Below are positions 25,162 through 33,572 of a DNA stretch of 64,000 nt, piece by piece. Each line of letters opens with the position of its first letter. The stretch's first letter is position 1. The DNA comes from Martelella sp. AD-3 (GTDB lineage: Bacteria > Pseudomonadota > Alphaproteobacteria > Rhizobiales > Rhizobiaceae), in contig NZ_CP014275.1 in the NCBI RefSeq assembly GCF_001578105.1, forward strand, positions 62,001 to 126,000, read 5' to 3'. The translations under genes and the position numbers were made by a program. The notes below the pieces were generated by a model, which was not told the DNA's origin, did no database searches, and saw only the letters and a program-made list of their open reading frames with translations.

Positions 25162-26607
25162 ATGACCAATGAAAAGGCGCTTGAAGCGCTGAATGACCGG
25201 GTTCGTCAGGATCTCGATTATCTGAACTTTCCTTCCGCCAACTGGGTCAAGCCGGTTGGCCCGGTCGACGGCACGCCGGTGAGCGACATCGTCATCGTCG
25301 GCGCCGGCATGTGCGGGCTTGCCGCATGGCTGCAATTGAAGCGCCAGGGCATGCACAATACCCGCATCATCGACATGGCGCCCGAAGGCAAGGAAGGTCC
25401 CTGGCTCACCTATGCGCGCATGGAAACGCTGCGCTCGCCGAAAAACCTGCTCGGCCCTGCGCTCGGCATTCCCTCGCTCACCTTCCAGGCCTGGTATCGC
25501 GCGCAATTCGGCACAAAGGCCTGGGACGAACTCTACCGTATTCCCCGGCCGATGTGGCAGGATTACCTCGTCTGGTACCGCAAGGTGACCGGCGCGCCGG
25601 TTGAAAACGGCATGAAGGTCGAGCGCGTGATCCCGCGCGAAGACGGTCTTCTGGCCCTCAAGATGGCCGACGGCGAAACCATCATCACCCGCAAGCTGAT
25701 CTGGGCGACGGGCCGCGACGGGCTCGGCAAGGGCACGGTTCCGGGCTTCGTCTCCGGCCTGCCGCGCGAAAGCTGGGCGCATTCCGCCGACGAGATCGAT
25801 TTCGACAAATGGAAAGGCAAGCGCGTCGTCGTTATCGGTGTCGGCGCGTCCGCCGTCGACAACGCTGCCGAGGCTCTGGAACATGGTGCTGCGGAAGTCA
25901 GGCTTCTGGCGCGGCGCAAGGAGATGCCGACGATCAACAAGCTGATGGGCATCGGTTCCTATGGCGTGACGGCGGGCCTGCCGGATCTGTCTCCCGAATG
26001 GCGCTGGCGCATCATGGACTATGGCGACAAGCAGCAGACGCCGGCCCCACACGGTTCGACCCTGCGCGTCAGCCGCCACGACAATGCCTATTTCCATTTC
26101 AACTGCGGCATCGCCAGGGTCGAACAGGATGGCGCGGAGGTCGTGATCACCACGGTGACGGGACGCGAATTCCGCTGCGATTTCCTGATCCTGGGGACGG
26201 GCTTCACCGTCGACCCGATGGCGCGGCCGGAATTTGAGCCCTTCAACGCCGAGATCGCCTGCTGGGAAGACCGCTACACGCCGCCGCCGGAAGAACAGAA
26301 CCCCGGTCTCGGGCGTTTTCCCTGGCTCAACCCCGATTTCTCCTTTTCGGAAAAGAAGGAAGGCGCAGCGCCCTTTCTCGCGGACATCCACAGCTTCAAC
26401 TACAGCTCGGCCATGAGCCTCGGCAAGGTTTCGGGTGACATTCCGGCGATCAGCGAAGGCGCGCTCTGGCTTGCCCGCGGGGTTGCCTCCAGCCTGTTCC
26501 GCAAGGATCTGGATCAGCACTGGGAAGATCTGCTGGCCTATGAAAAGCCTGAACTCGACGGCACGGAATGGATCGATGCCGACGCCGTGGCCGCCGAGCG
26601 GGCCTGA
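25162..26607 (+). CDS. FAD/NAD(P)-binding monooxygenase-like oxidoreductase
   Basis: At 481 residues this looks like a class B flavoprotein monooxygenase. The FAD-binding motif is IVIVGAGMCGLAAW (about residues 43-56) and a second dinucleotide motif for NAD(P)H is VVVIGVGASAVDNAAEAL (about 230-247). LILGTGFTVDP (about 345-355) is the ATG/GTGF-type strand. The exact FxGxxxHxxxW/F fingerprint is altered (SWAHSADEIDFDKWKGKRV), so the reaction could be N- or C-oxygenation, or simple oxidation. It directly follows the importer ATPase and precedes three small enzymes, suggesting it attacks the imported compound. Confidence 0.8.
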   Translation: MTNEKALEALNDRVRQDLDYLNFPSANWVKPVGPVDGTPVSDIVIVGAGMCGLAAWLQLKRQGMHNTRIIDMAPEGKEGPWLTYARMETLRSPKNLLGPALGIPSLTFQAWYRAQFGTKAWDELYRIPRPMWQDYLVWYRKVTGAPVENGMKVERVIPREDGLLALKMADGETIITRKLIWATGRDGLGKGTVPGFVSGLPRESWAHSADEIDFDKWKGKRVVVIGVGASAVDNAAEALEHGAAEVRLLARRKEMPTINKLMGIGSYGVTAGLPDLSPEWRWRIMDYGDKQQTPAPHGSTLRVSRHDNAYFHFNCGIARVEQDGAEVVITTVTGREFRCDFLILGTGFTVDPMARPEFEPFNAEIACWEDRYTPPPEEQNPGLGRFPWLNPDFSFSEKKEGAAPFLADIHSFNYSSAMSLGKVSGDIPAISEGALWLARGVASSLFRKDLDQHWEDLLAYEKPELDGTEWIDADAVAAERA

Positions 26608-26618
26608 AGGACAAGACC

Positions 26619-27212
26619 ATGACCAAGAAGACCGTCTACTACTATCACGCGCTTTCTTCCCCCTGGGCCTATCTCGGCTGGCCGCAGTTCAAGGCCTTGA
26701 TCGAAAAGCACGACCTCGATGTCGTCGTCCGCCCGACCCGGATCGTGCCCGACAATGGCGGCGTGCCGCTGCGCTCGCGGCCACAGCCGCGCCAGGATTA
26801 CCACGCCGTGGAGCTTGACCGGTGGAGGAAGCGGCTCAACATGCCGCTGGTGCTGAAGCCCGCCCATTATCCGACCAATAACGAGTTTTCCGCCCGCATG
26901 GTGATTGCCGCCGATCGCGAGGGGCTGCCGGCGCTTGAGCTTTCCCACGCACTGCTGCACGCGCTGTGGAGCGAGGAACTGGACGTGACCCTGCCTGCGG
27001 TGCGCATCGACGTTGCCAACCGCATCGGCCTTGACGGCAAGGCGCTGCAGGCGATGGAAGAGGAACCGGAGATCGTCCGGGCCTGGCATGACAGCCATGC
27101 CGAGGCGACCGCGCGCGGCGTGTTCGGCACGCCGACCTGGATTTACGAGGACGTGCTCTACTGGGGGCAGGACCGGCTTGACTTCCTCGATGAAGCGCTG
27201 TCGGAAGACTGA
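26619..27212 (+). CDS. 2-hydroxychromene-2-carboxylate isomerase/DsbA-family protein
   Basis: From ATG 26619 the protein has 197 residues with a thioredoxin-like fold and inserted helical domain as in HCCA isomerase and kappa-class glutathione transferases. YYYHALSSPWAYLGWPQF (about residues 7-24) holds the serine that replaces the usual redox cysteine in these enzymes. FGTPTWIYEDVLYWGQDRLDFL near the C-terminus is the family's substrate and glutathione-site segment. Relatives isomerise ring-fission products of aromatic compounds with glutathione. It lies 11 bases after the monooxygenase, so a role on its product is reasonable but unproven. Confidence 0.82.
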   Translation: MTKKTVYYYHALSSPWAYLGWPQFKALIEKHDLDVVVRPTRIVPDNGGVPLRSRPQPRQDYHAVELDRWRKRLNMPLVLKPAHYPTNNEFSARMVIAADREGLPALELSHALLHALWSEELDVTLPAVRIDVANRIGLDGKALQAMEEEPEIVRAWHDSHAEATARGVFGTPTWIYEDVLYWGQDRLDFLDEALSED

Positions 27213-27224
27213 AGGGAGACTTCA

Positions 27225-27707
27225 ATGGTCGATGTGATCGACAAGGTGCTCGGCGAGGACGCCGACATGATCGCGCTCAGAAACCGGCGCGAACTGTTGA
27301 AACAGAAGACGCAGGCAAGCTACGAGGCGGCGCTGGCGCCGAAGGACCCGGGTAATTTCAGCTATGCCTTCCGTGCCGCCCTTGCCGCGCGCATGTGCGG
27401 GCTCTGGAAGGCCGCCGAGCTTGAGACGCATTACCGCGACCTGCTCAAGAGCTATGGCGAAAGCGCCTATGACGCGATCCTCGATACCGGCTTTCGCCCG
27501 GGGGAAGCGGATGCGAAGCTCGATGCCATCCTCGAGCGGGTCGACAAGGTGACGCTGACGCCGAAGGAGGCGACCCGCGCCGATGTGGAAAAACTCTATG
27601 CCGCCGGCCTTGATGACCGGGACATCGTGACGCTGGCAAGCCTGACGGCTTTCGTCAATTACCAGATCCTGGTCGTCGCCGGGCTGAAGATGCTGAGGGA
27701 CCACTGA
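27225..27707 (+). CDS. CMD-domain protein (Avi_7170-like)
   Basis: The 160-residue protein is helical and resembles carboxymuconolactone decarboxylase-domain proteins without the CxxC pair; the only Cys is in ARMCGLWKA. It recalls the CMD-domain family named after Agrobacterium vitis Avi_7170, which is generally encoded beside an alkylhydroperoxidase-domain partner, exactly the arrangement here. The family name is from memory. VEKLYAAGLDDRDIVTLASLTAFVNYQILVVAGLKML (about residues 121-157) is the clearest conserved part. The ATG follows AAGGGAGACTTCA. Its function is not established; a heteromer with the next protein is plausible. Confidence 0.7.
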   Translation: MVDVIDKVLGEDADMIALRNRRELLKQKTQASYEAALAPKDPGNFSYAFRAALAARMCGLWKAAELETHYRDLLKSYGESAYDAILDTGFRPGEADAKLDAILERVDKVTLTPKEATRADVEKLYAAGLDDRDIVTLASLTAFVNYQILVVAGLKMLRDH

Positions 27708-27708
27708 C

Positions 27709-28287
27709 ATGTCCGAACCCGTTCACGACTTCACCCTGAAGCCGCTTGACTGGCGCCCCTATGTGAAACCCGTCGACCTTGACGCCGCGACCGACGAACA
27801 GCGCGAGGCGTTGCAGATCACGCCGTCCAACACCAAGGTTTCCGACTATGTTCTGGTGCTGGCGCAGGAGCCGGAAACGCTGAAGGAGCGCTCGCCGCTC
27901 TTCAACGACATCATGTATTCCAAGGCGGGGCTTTCGCGCGCCGGCCGGGAGATGGGCGCGCTGGCGGCTTCCTTCGTCAACAAGTGCGTCTATTGCGCCG
28001 CCGTGCACGCTAACCGCCATATCCAGCTGGAAAAGCGTCCCGAAGTGATCGAGGCGATCTACGAGAAGGGGCTTGAGGCGGACCTGCCTGACTATGATCA
28101 GGCGTTGTTCAATTTCGGCGTCGATCTGACAGCGCACCCGGACAATGTCGGGGTCTACCAGTTCTACCATTTGCGCGAGGCCGGCCTTGACGACCTGGAG
28201 ATCCTCGACCTAATCCACGCAATCGCCGTTTTCGGCTGGGCCAACCGGCTGATGCACACGCTGGGCGAGCCGCACATCAAGGACTAG
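27709..28287 (+). CDS. Alkylhydroperoxidase AhpD-domain protein (Avi_7169-like)
   Basis: This 192-residue protein carries the AhpD active-site motif CVYCAAVH (about residues 98-105; Cys-x-x-Cys with the downstream His), which in AhpD reduces peroxides using a small thiol partner. MGALAASFVNKCVYCAAVHANRHIQL fits the helix that presents it. The gene starts two bases after the CMD-domain gene and should be translated with it. Since a flavin monooxygenase is encoded upstream, it may handle a peroxide or an unstable oxygenated product. The pairing matches the Avi_7170/Avi_7169 families as I remember them. Confidence 0.78.
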   Translation: MSEPVHDFTLKPLDWRPYVKPVDLDAATDEQREALQITPSNTKVSDYVLVLAQEPETLKERSPLFNDIMYSKAGLSRAGREMGALAASFVNKCVYCAAVHANRHIQLEKRPEVIEAIYEKGLEADLPDYDQALFNFGVDLTAHPDNVGVYQFYHLREAGLDDLEILDLIHAIAVFGWANRLMHTLGEPHIKD

Positions 28288-28293
28288 GTCATT

Positions 28294-29634
28294 TTGGAAA
28301 CCACCGCCGGCCGCGTTCCGCGCCCCTTTTCGGTGACGCACCGGCAGGTGCTCACCATCGCACTGCCGATGATGATCGCGCATTTTTCCACCCCTCTGGT
28401 GAGCCTTGCGGCGACCGGCGTGGTCGGGCAATTGCGCGACGAAGTGCTGATCGGCGGCGTGGCGCTGGCGGCGGTGATTTTCGATGTCCTGTTCACCACG
28501 TTCAACTTCCTGCGCGGCGCCACCACCGGCTTCACGGCGCAGGCCGTCGGCGCGGAAGATCGTCGCGCCGAACAGCGCATGCTGCTCGGCGGCATCCTGA
28601 TTGCCGTCGGCTCCGGTCTGTTGATCATGCTCCTGCATGTGCCGATCGGCCGGCTCGGCCTTTACGTGCTCGGCGCCGACGGGGCCGTGGGGGAGGCGGC
28701 CTGGACCTATTATGCATGGCGGGTGTGGTCGGCGCCCTTTGCGCTGTTCAATTTCGTCGTCTTCGGATGGGTCATCGGCAGGGGCGAGGCGGTGACGGCG
28801 CTTTTGCTGCAGGTTGCGCTTAACGCGCTCAACCTGTTCTTCGCCTTCTTCTGGGTGCTGTGGCTGAATTACGGTCTCGCCGGCGCGGGGGCGGCAAGCC
28901 TGGTTGCCGAGGGCGTTACGGCGATTGCCGGCGTCATCCTGATCCTGCGGCGCACGGACCGGCACAAATGGGAAGTGCCGGATCTTTCCACCGTCAAGCG
29001 GCTTTTCTCGGTCAATCGCGACATGATGATCCGTTCCTTTGCGCTTCTGATCGGGCTTTCCTTCTTCACCCGGCAATCGGGCGTTCTGGGCATTGATGTG
29101 CTCGCCGCCAACACGGTGCTGCTGCGCTACTATTTCTTCGGCGTCGCCTTTCTCGATGGTTTTGCCACCGCGGCCGAACAGCTTGCGGGCCGCGCCGTCG
29201 GCGCCTTCTACCGCCCGGCCTTCGACCGCGTGATCCGGCTGACGACGCTCTGGGGCGTGGCGATGGCCGTTTTCGTGTCCGCGGCCTTCTTCATCTCCGG
29301 GCCTTATGTGGTGGCGCTGATCGCGCCGATCGCCGAGACACAGACGCTGGCGCATGTCTATCTGCCCTATGCGGCGATCATGCCGCTGGTCGGGGTCATC
29401 GCCTTCCAGATGGACGGGGTCTTCATCGGCGCCACGTGGTCACGCGAAATGCGCACGCTGATGCTTTTTTCTCTGGCCTGCTATTTTGCCGCCTGGGCCG
29501 TGCTGCAGCCGCTCTTCGGCAATCACGGACTGTGGATCGCCATGCTCCTGTTTCAGGGCGTGCGCTCGGTCGCCTTCCGCTTCATGCTGCCGAAACTGGC
29601 GGACAGGACCTTTTCCGGCAATTACCCGCACTGA
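28294..29634 (+). CDS. MATE-family efflux transporter
   Basis: The 446-residue inner-membrane protein has twelve hydrophobic segments in two similar halves and resembles the DinF branch of MATE exporters, which expel cationic or toxic compounds in exchange for Na+ or H+. The N-terminus (REVLTIALPMMIAH in gist, TM1 about residues 20-40) is typical. I accept the TTG at 28294 as start because the AGG in ACTAGGTC lies six bases upstream and the next ATG would remove part of the first helix. It begins only 6 bases after the AhpD-like gene, so it may belong to the same operon and export a pathway compound. Confidence 0.88.
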   Translation: METTAGRVPRPFSVTHRQVLTIALPMMIAHFSTPLVSLAATGVVGQLRDEVLIGGVALAAVIFDVLFTTFNFLRGATTGFTAQAVGAEDRRAEQRMLLGGILIAVGSGLLIMLLHVPIGRLGLYVLGADGAVGEAAWTYYAWRVWSAPFALFNFVVFGWVIGRGEAVTALLLQVALNALNLFFAFFWVLWLNYGLAGAGAASLVAEGVTAIAGVILILRRTDRHKWEVPDLSTVKRLFSVNRDMMIRSFALLIGLSFFTRQSGVLGIDVLAANTVLLRYYFFGVAFLDGFATAAEQLAGRAVGAFYRPAFDRVIRLTTLWGVAMAVFVSAAFFISGPYVVALIAPIAETQTLAHVYLPYAAIMPLVGVIAFQMDGVFIGATWSREMRTLMLFSLACYFAAWAVLQPLFGNHGLWIAMLLFQGVRSVAFRFMLPKLADRTFSGNYPH

Positions 29635-29643
29635 GTTTCGATC

Positions 29644-29883
29644 CTATTCTTCCGGCTTGTCGTCGCGGCTGTTGAAATAGACGCGCTCGGGCGAAATGAA
29701 GAACACATAGGCCATATAGGCAGCCGCCGCCCCGAACAGGATCGACCAGAAGGGCGAGCCGATGAAGATCTCGGCGACCGCCCAGCCGCCGCAAAGCGCG
29801 ACGGCCGTGACGCGGACCCAGAGCGGTTTCAGCGATGGGTGTTTGAGATTGAAGCTCTCGCGCCAGTCGATCTTGCCTGCCAT
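29644..29883 (-). CDS. Small membrane protein of unknown function
   Basis: The 79-residue product starts at ATG 29881-29883 (MAGKIDWRESFNLKH) with GGAGG shortly upstream on the minus strand. Two hydrophobic stretches, about residues 24-40 and 44-63 (PFWSILFGAAAAYMAYVFFI), suggest two membrane helices with a charged C-terminus ending DDKPEE. I do not recognise the family. It is convergent with the MATE gene. A longer frame reaching 29943 lacks a ribosome-binding site. Confidence 0.65.
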   Translation of the reverse strand: MAGKIDWRESFNLKHPSLKPLWVRVTAVALCGGWAVAEIFIGSPFWSILFGAAAAYMAYVFFISPERVYFNSRDDKPEE

Positions 29884-29950
29884 GGGCCGCCTCCGAGGTT
29901 TGTTGTCTTCAAAGGCATAGCGGGGAAGAGCAGCCCATGGCAAGCCGGCT

Positions 29951-30988
29951 TCAAAGAAGCATGGCCATCATTTCCGTTGCGCCGTAGCCGAACTGGTATG
30001 TGGCCGTGCCGGAAAAGGCGAGGCGGGCATAGTCGCCGGCCGAGAAATAGCAGATGGCGGAGGCAGAGTGGGTCAGCGGGGTCCCGCCGGTCGCTATGCC
30101 GCTGAGGGTCACGCAGTTTTCCGAACCGTTCTTTTCCAGCGCCACCCAGTAGCTCGCTGCGGCGGTGGCCGAGACGGTGAGGCTCACGGCGTAATAGCCG
30201 CTAGCCGGAAAGACCAGTCGGTTGCCGCCGCCCGTCACGGCCGCGCCCAGCGAAAACCCGCCTTCGCCGACATGAAGCGTGCCGAAGCCGCGGTTCGCGG
30301 GACCGGCAATCAGCGCCGAACCGGCTGGTGCTGCGGCGCGGGCCAACGGCCGCGACGGCATGGTGACCGCGCCCGCCGGGGTGATCCTGAGAGCCTCGTG
30401 CCAGCTTGCGCCGTCGGGGCTTGTCTTGATGGCGAAACTGTCGGAACCGGAAAGCCCCATCTCCGCGCGGCCCGACCAGCCGGTCTGGTAGAGCAGGGAT
30501 GCCGTGTCGCCGGCCGTTGCCTTGTTGATCTTCAACTGATGCCCGCTGCCGGCATTGTTGAGAAGGGTTGCAGGGGCTGAAACCGAAAGCCGGTTTGTGG
30601 GGTCGGCCGTGGCGTTGATGCCGAGCGTGGCAAGCTCAAGGTCCGGACCGGGCGGCGGGGAAGTCCAGGCGCTGCCGTCAAACACGCGAACCGCGTTTTC
30701 CGACACGAACCAGGCCGACCATCCGGCAACCGGCGCGATGAACTGCCAGTAGCCATCCTGAAACAGCGCAAGCGCGCCGGCATGGCCCGCCCATTCGCCG
30801 GTCGGGCTTGCCGCGACCAGATGGCATGCGCCGTCCTCCGGGCTCGAAGGCGGGGTGTTGCTCTCGCCGGAAATGGCGAGATGAACGATCGCATCGAGTC
30901 GCTGCAGCGCCTCGTTATGGGTGACGTGCTTTTGCGCCTGGGCGGGCAGAATGAAGGGGAGGCCGAGCCTGGTCGTCTGATCCGACAT
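29951..30988 (-). CDS. DUF2793 domain phage-tail-type protein
   Basis: The 345-residue protein begins with the clear DUF2793 pattern: RLGLPFILPAQAQKHVTHNEALQRLDAIVHLAI (residues 7-39), then the GxWxxxxGxLAxFQDGxWxFIAPxxGWxAWF-type block ending near 100. The C-terminal half is Gly/Ala/Ser/Thr-rich and beta-structured, like tail-fibre or receptor-binding tips, and ends AFSGTATYQFGYGATEMMAMLL. DUF2793 proteins occur in alphaproteobacterial phages and gene transfer agents, but no other phage gene is within reach. It may be a remnant or a dispersed gene-transfer-agent component. ATG 30986-30988 lies ahead of a good domain start and follows AGGAAGTTTC. Confidence 0.8.
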   Translation of the reverse strand: MSDQTTRLGLPFILPAQAQKHVTHNEALQRLDAIVHLAISGESNTPPSSPEDGACHLVAASPTGEWAGHAGALALFQDGYWQFIAPVAGWSAWFVSENAVRVFDGSAWTSPPPGPDLELATLGINATADPTNRLSVSAPATLLNNAGSGHQLKINKATAGDTASLLYQTGWSGRAEMGLSGSDSFAIKTSPDGASWHEALRITPAGAVTMPSRPLARAAAPAGSALIAGPANRGFGTLHVGEGGFSLGAAVTGGGNRLVFPASGYYAVSLTVSATAAASYWVALEKNGSENCVTLSGIATGGTPLTHSASAICYFSAGDYARLAFSGTATYQFGYGATEMMAMLL

Positions 30989-31430
30989 GAGAAACTTCCT
31001 TTGCTTGGTCGCTGGACCTGATGCGTCAAGCCTAGCCCTGCCGGAAGCGACGGGGAAAAGGGTGGGCCGCGACGGAGCCGCGCCCGCATGCCCGGAGAAA
31101 GGTGCTTCAGGAGTGTTTCTCAATGATCGCGCGCCCGCGCTGGCATCAGCAGGGCTGCGAGGCCTAAAAGGACAGACAGGGCCGGCGCGCAAATGCAGGG
31201 GCTCCCTCCGCCCGCCGGATTGCCGCGCCCGGCTGCCTGCGGACAGGGGCTTTCGCTTCGCCGTCCTGGTCCGTCCGGCGCTTCATCATGGATCTCTCCG
31301 CCCTGCAGCGAACCCCTCCCTCGCCGGACGCGGATTTCAATCGGTAGTCGACGACCCCTCTTCGGTGCAGGCCGCTTGGAACGCCGTCGTCCGTTCGGAG
31401 GCACAAAGGGCGCTCCAACCTGTTGGATCC
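30989..31430. other. Intergenic stretch between comM and the DUF2793 gene
   Basis: About 440 bases hold no gene I can defend. A minus-strand 43-codon frame starting near 31289 (MMKRRTDQ) has GGCGGAGAG upstream, but its residues look like random GC-rich translation. A neighbouring frame contains a short hydrophobic segment (LSVLLGLAALLMPARA, about 31135-31180), which could be the remains of a small membrane peptide. The region closest to comM contains the palindromic repeat listed separately. Confidence 0.35.
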
Positions 31431-31482
31431 ACGCATCGTTCTTTCCGAAAATCGATTCCGGTTTTTCGGGTCGATGCGCTAA
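31431..31482. repeat. Second RIME-like palindromic repeat
   Basis: The outer arms CGCATCG (31432-31438) and CGATGCG (31472-31478) are inverted copies, and inside them CCGAAAA and TTTTTCGG pair around ATCGATTCCGG. The wording resembles the element at 13875-13981 (GGAAAACCGGTTTCC core). Its end overlaps the last codon of comM, so it may serve as that gene's transcript end. Confidence 0.55.
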
Positions 31483-33017
31483 GCCGCCGTGACGATCCGC
31501 TCGGTCGCCGAGACCCGGTAGGCGATGGCCTCGCCGATATGGACCCTGCCGACCGTCGCCTTGCCGTCGAGATCGGCGATCGTGCGGGCGACCTTCAGAA
31601 TGCGATGATAGCCGCGCGCCGAAAACCGCATCTTTTCCGCCGCTTCCCGCAAGAGCGCGAGGCCTGCGGCATCGGGTTCCGCAAGCGTCTCGATCAGATT
31701 GGCCGATGCGCGGGCGTTGACGGTGGACGCGCTTTCTCCAAGGCCTGCGAAGCGTTCGCGCTGGGCCTCGCGGGCGCGGGCAACGCGGCGGGCGATGGCG
31801 GCGCTCGTCTCGCCGGTGGCGCTTGCGCCGATGAGATCGATGGCGGAGACGGCCGGCACGTCGATGCGGATGTCGATCCGGTCCATCAGCGGCCCGGAAA
31901 TGCGCGCCTGGTACTCGCTTGCGCAGCGCGGCCCGCGCGCGCAGCTGTGGCCCGGTTCCCCGGCCATGCCGCAGCGGCATGGGTTCATGGCGGCGACAAG
32001 CTGGAAAGCGGCGGGATAGGAGACGCGATGATTGGCGCGGGCGATCACGCACTCACCATTTTCCAGCGGCTGGCGCAGCGCATCGAGCACCTGCGGCGAA
32101 AATTCCGGCAGTTCATCCAGAAACAAAACGCCGTGATGGGCAAGCGACGCCTCGCCGGGCCTTGCCTTGATGCCGCCGCCGACAAGCGAGGCCATGCTGG
32201 CGGAATGATGCGGCGCGCGGAAGGGCCGCCGGTCGGAAAGCCGCCCGCCGGCAAGCTTGCCGGCAATCGAATGCACCATCGACATGTCCAGCAGTTCCTG
32301 CGGCAGGAGCGGCGGCAGGATGGAGGGGAGGCGCGCGGCCAGCATCGATTTTCCGGCGCCCGGCGGGCCGACCATCAAAAGGTTGTGGCCGCCTGCGGCC
32401 GCCACCTCCAGCGCGCGCTTGGCGCTTTCCTGCCCTTTAATCTCCGAAAGGTCGGGCAGGTCGTGCGCTGCGGCGCGCACGGCGGGGACGGGGCTGGAGA
32501 GCACCTGGGTTCCCTTGAAATGATTGGCGATCGCAATCAGGCTTTTGGGCGCGAGGACATCGATATCGGCGCCGGCCCATGCCGCTTCCGGCCCGCAGTC
32601 GGCCGGGCAGATCAGGCCCTTGTCCATGGCATTGGCGGTCATCGCCGCCGGCAGCGCGCCGGCCACGGCGGCGATCGTGCCGTCGAGATTGAGTTCGCCG
32701 ATGACCACGTAGCCCGCCAGCGCATCGGCCGGAACCGCGCCGAGCGCGGCCATCAAGCCCAGTGCTATGGCGAGATCGAAATGCGAGCCCTCCTTCGGCA
32801 GGTCGGCGGGCGCAAGATTGACCGTCACGCGTTTGGCCGGCAAGGCAAGGCCCGTGGCATGCAGCGCGGCCTGCACCCGTTCGCGGCTTTCGGCAACGGC
32901 CTTGTCCGGCAGACCGACGATCTGCATGCCGATCTTGCCCGGCGCGACCATCACCTGAACATCGACCGGAACGCCCTCAATCCCCTGAAATGCAACTGTT
33001 TGAACCCTGGATACCAT
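31479..33017 (-). CDS. comM: ComM/YifB-family Mg-chelatase-like AAA+ ATPase
   Basis: The 512-residue protein has the three parts of ComM: an N-terminal Lon-protease-like domain (about residues 1-160, starting VQTVAFQGIEGVPVDVQV), an AAA+ Mg-chelatase module with Walker A GPPGAGKS (about 219-226) and Walker B VLFLDELPEF, and a C-terminal Mg-chelatase domain (from about 390). ComM is a hexameric helicase that drives branch migration when single-stranded donor DNA integrates during natural transformation. Many non-competent bacteria also keep it. CRCGMAGEPGHSCARGPRC resembles the zinc-finger cysteines of the family. The gene stands alone on the minus strand. Confidence 0.92.
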   Translation of the reverse strand: MVSRVQTVAFQGIEGVPVDVQVMVAPGKIGMQIVGLPDKAVAESRERVQAALHATGLALPAKRVTVNLAPADLPKEGSHFDLAIALGLMAALGAVPADALAGYVVIGELNLDGTIAAVAGALPAAMTANAMDKGLICPADCGPEAAWAGADIDVLAPKSLIAIANHFKGTQVLSSPVPAVRAAAHDLPDLSEIKGQESAKRALEVAAAGGHNLLMVGPPGAGKSMLAARLPSILPPLLPQELLDMSMVHSIAGKLAGGRLSDRRPFRAPHHSASMASLVGGGIKARPGEASLAHHGVLFLDELPEFSPQVLDALRQPLENGECVIARANHRVSYPAAFQLVAAMNPCRCGMAGEPGHSCARGPRCASEYQARISGPLMDRIDIRIDVPAVSAIDLIGASATGETSAAIARRVARAREAQRERFAGLGESASTVNARASANLIETLAEPDAAGLALLREAAEKMRFSARGYHRILKVARTIADLDGKATVGRVHIGEAIAYRVSATERIVTAA

Positions 33018-33221
33018 GTGAAGCCCCGCGCCGGCCCCGCCCGGCGTCCCCTCAAGAACAGCGTTTCATCAAACCCAGTGGTTGCAAGGATTCCACAATG
33101 CGCGCCGATACGCAAGAACAAAAGATGAACTTCTTTTCATTCACCCGTGCATTGGAGCCTGCGGGATGGACATTCGCGTTGCCGCCCCCGTAAACAAACG
33201 GAATAGGTTTGCCGAAGCAGA

Positions 33222-33569
33222 ATGGCGGAGAATGGCATGGGACTGACGACGGAAGAACAGATCCTGATCGAGCAGCGGGTGACAAATGGCGCGAAATCGC
33301 CGGCGGCGGCCTATCTTCTGTGGTTCTTTGTCGGCTGGGCCGGCGCGCACCGGTTCTATCTCGGCCGGCCAGGATCAGCGATCGCCATGCTGCTTCTGAA
33401 TGTCGTCGGCTGGCTGACAGCCGTCTTCATCATCGGTCTTGTGTTTCTTGCCGTCTTCGGCATCTGGTGGCTGGTCGACCTGTTCCTGATCTCGGGCATG
33501 ATCGACGCCCAGAAGAGCGCGTTGCGCAATTCACTCACGCAGCAGGCACTCGTTTCTCAGAAGCAATAA
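33222..33569 (+). CDS. TM2-domain membrane protein
   Basis: The 115-residue protein contains a TM2 domain: AAAYLLWFFVGWAGAHRFYLGRPGSAIAMLL (about residues 27-57) with the GxHRFYLG turn between two helices, followed by a third hydrophobic region (about 63-90). TM2 proteins are small inner-membrane proteins of unclear role, often with sensing or signalling partners. The ATG at 33222 or the one at 33237 could be used; GAAGCAGA precedes the first. It is monocistronic, convergent with gshB four bases away. Confidence 0.82.
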   Translation: MAENGMGLTTEEQILIEQRVTNGAKSPAAAYLLWFFVGWAGAHRFYLGRPGSAIAMLLLNVVGWLTAVFIIGLVFLAVFGIWWLVDLFLISGMIDAQKSALRNSLTQQALVSQKQ

Positions 33570-33572
33570 AAC

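Noticed and set aside
29951..30988. A prophage
   Set aside because: Only one phage-type gene is present; neighbours are ordinary chromosomal genes and no integrase or attachment-site repeat is seen.
30987..33128. A 713-codon plus-strand frame opposite comM
   Set aside because: It covers comM in antisense, has no ribosome-binding site and no recognisable domain. The comM product has all family motifs.
33098..33193. A 31-codon frame between comM and the TM2 gene
   Set aside because: It has a start codon but no ribosome-binding site or signal pattern, and its product ends in PPP with no support for expression.
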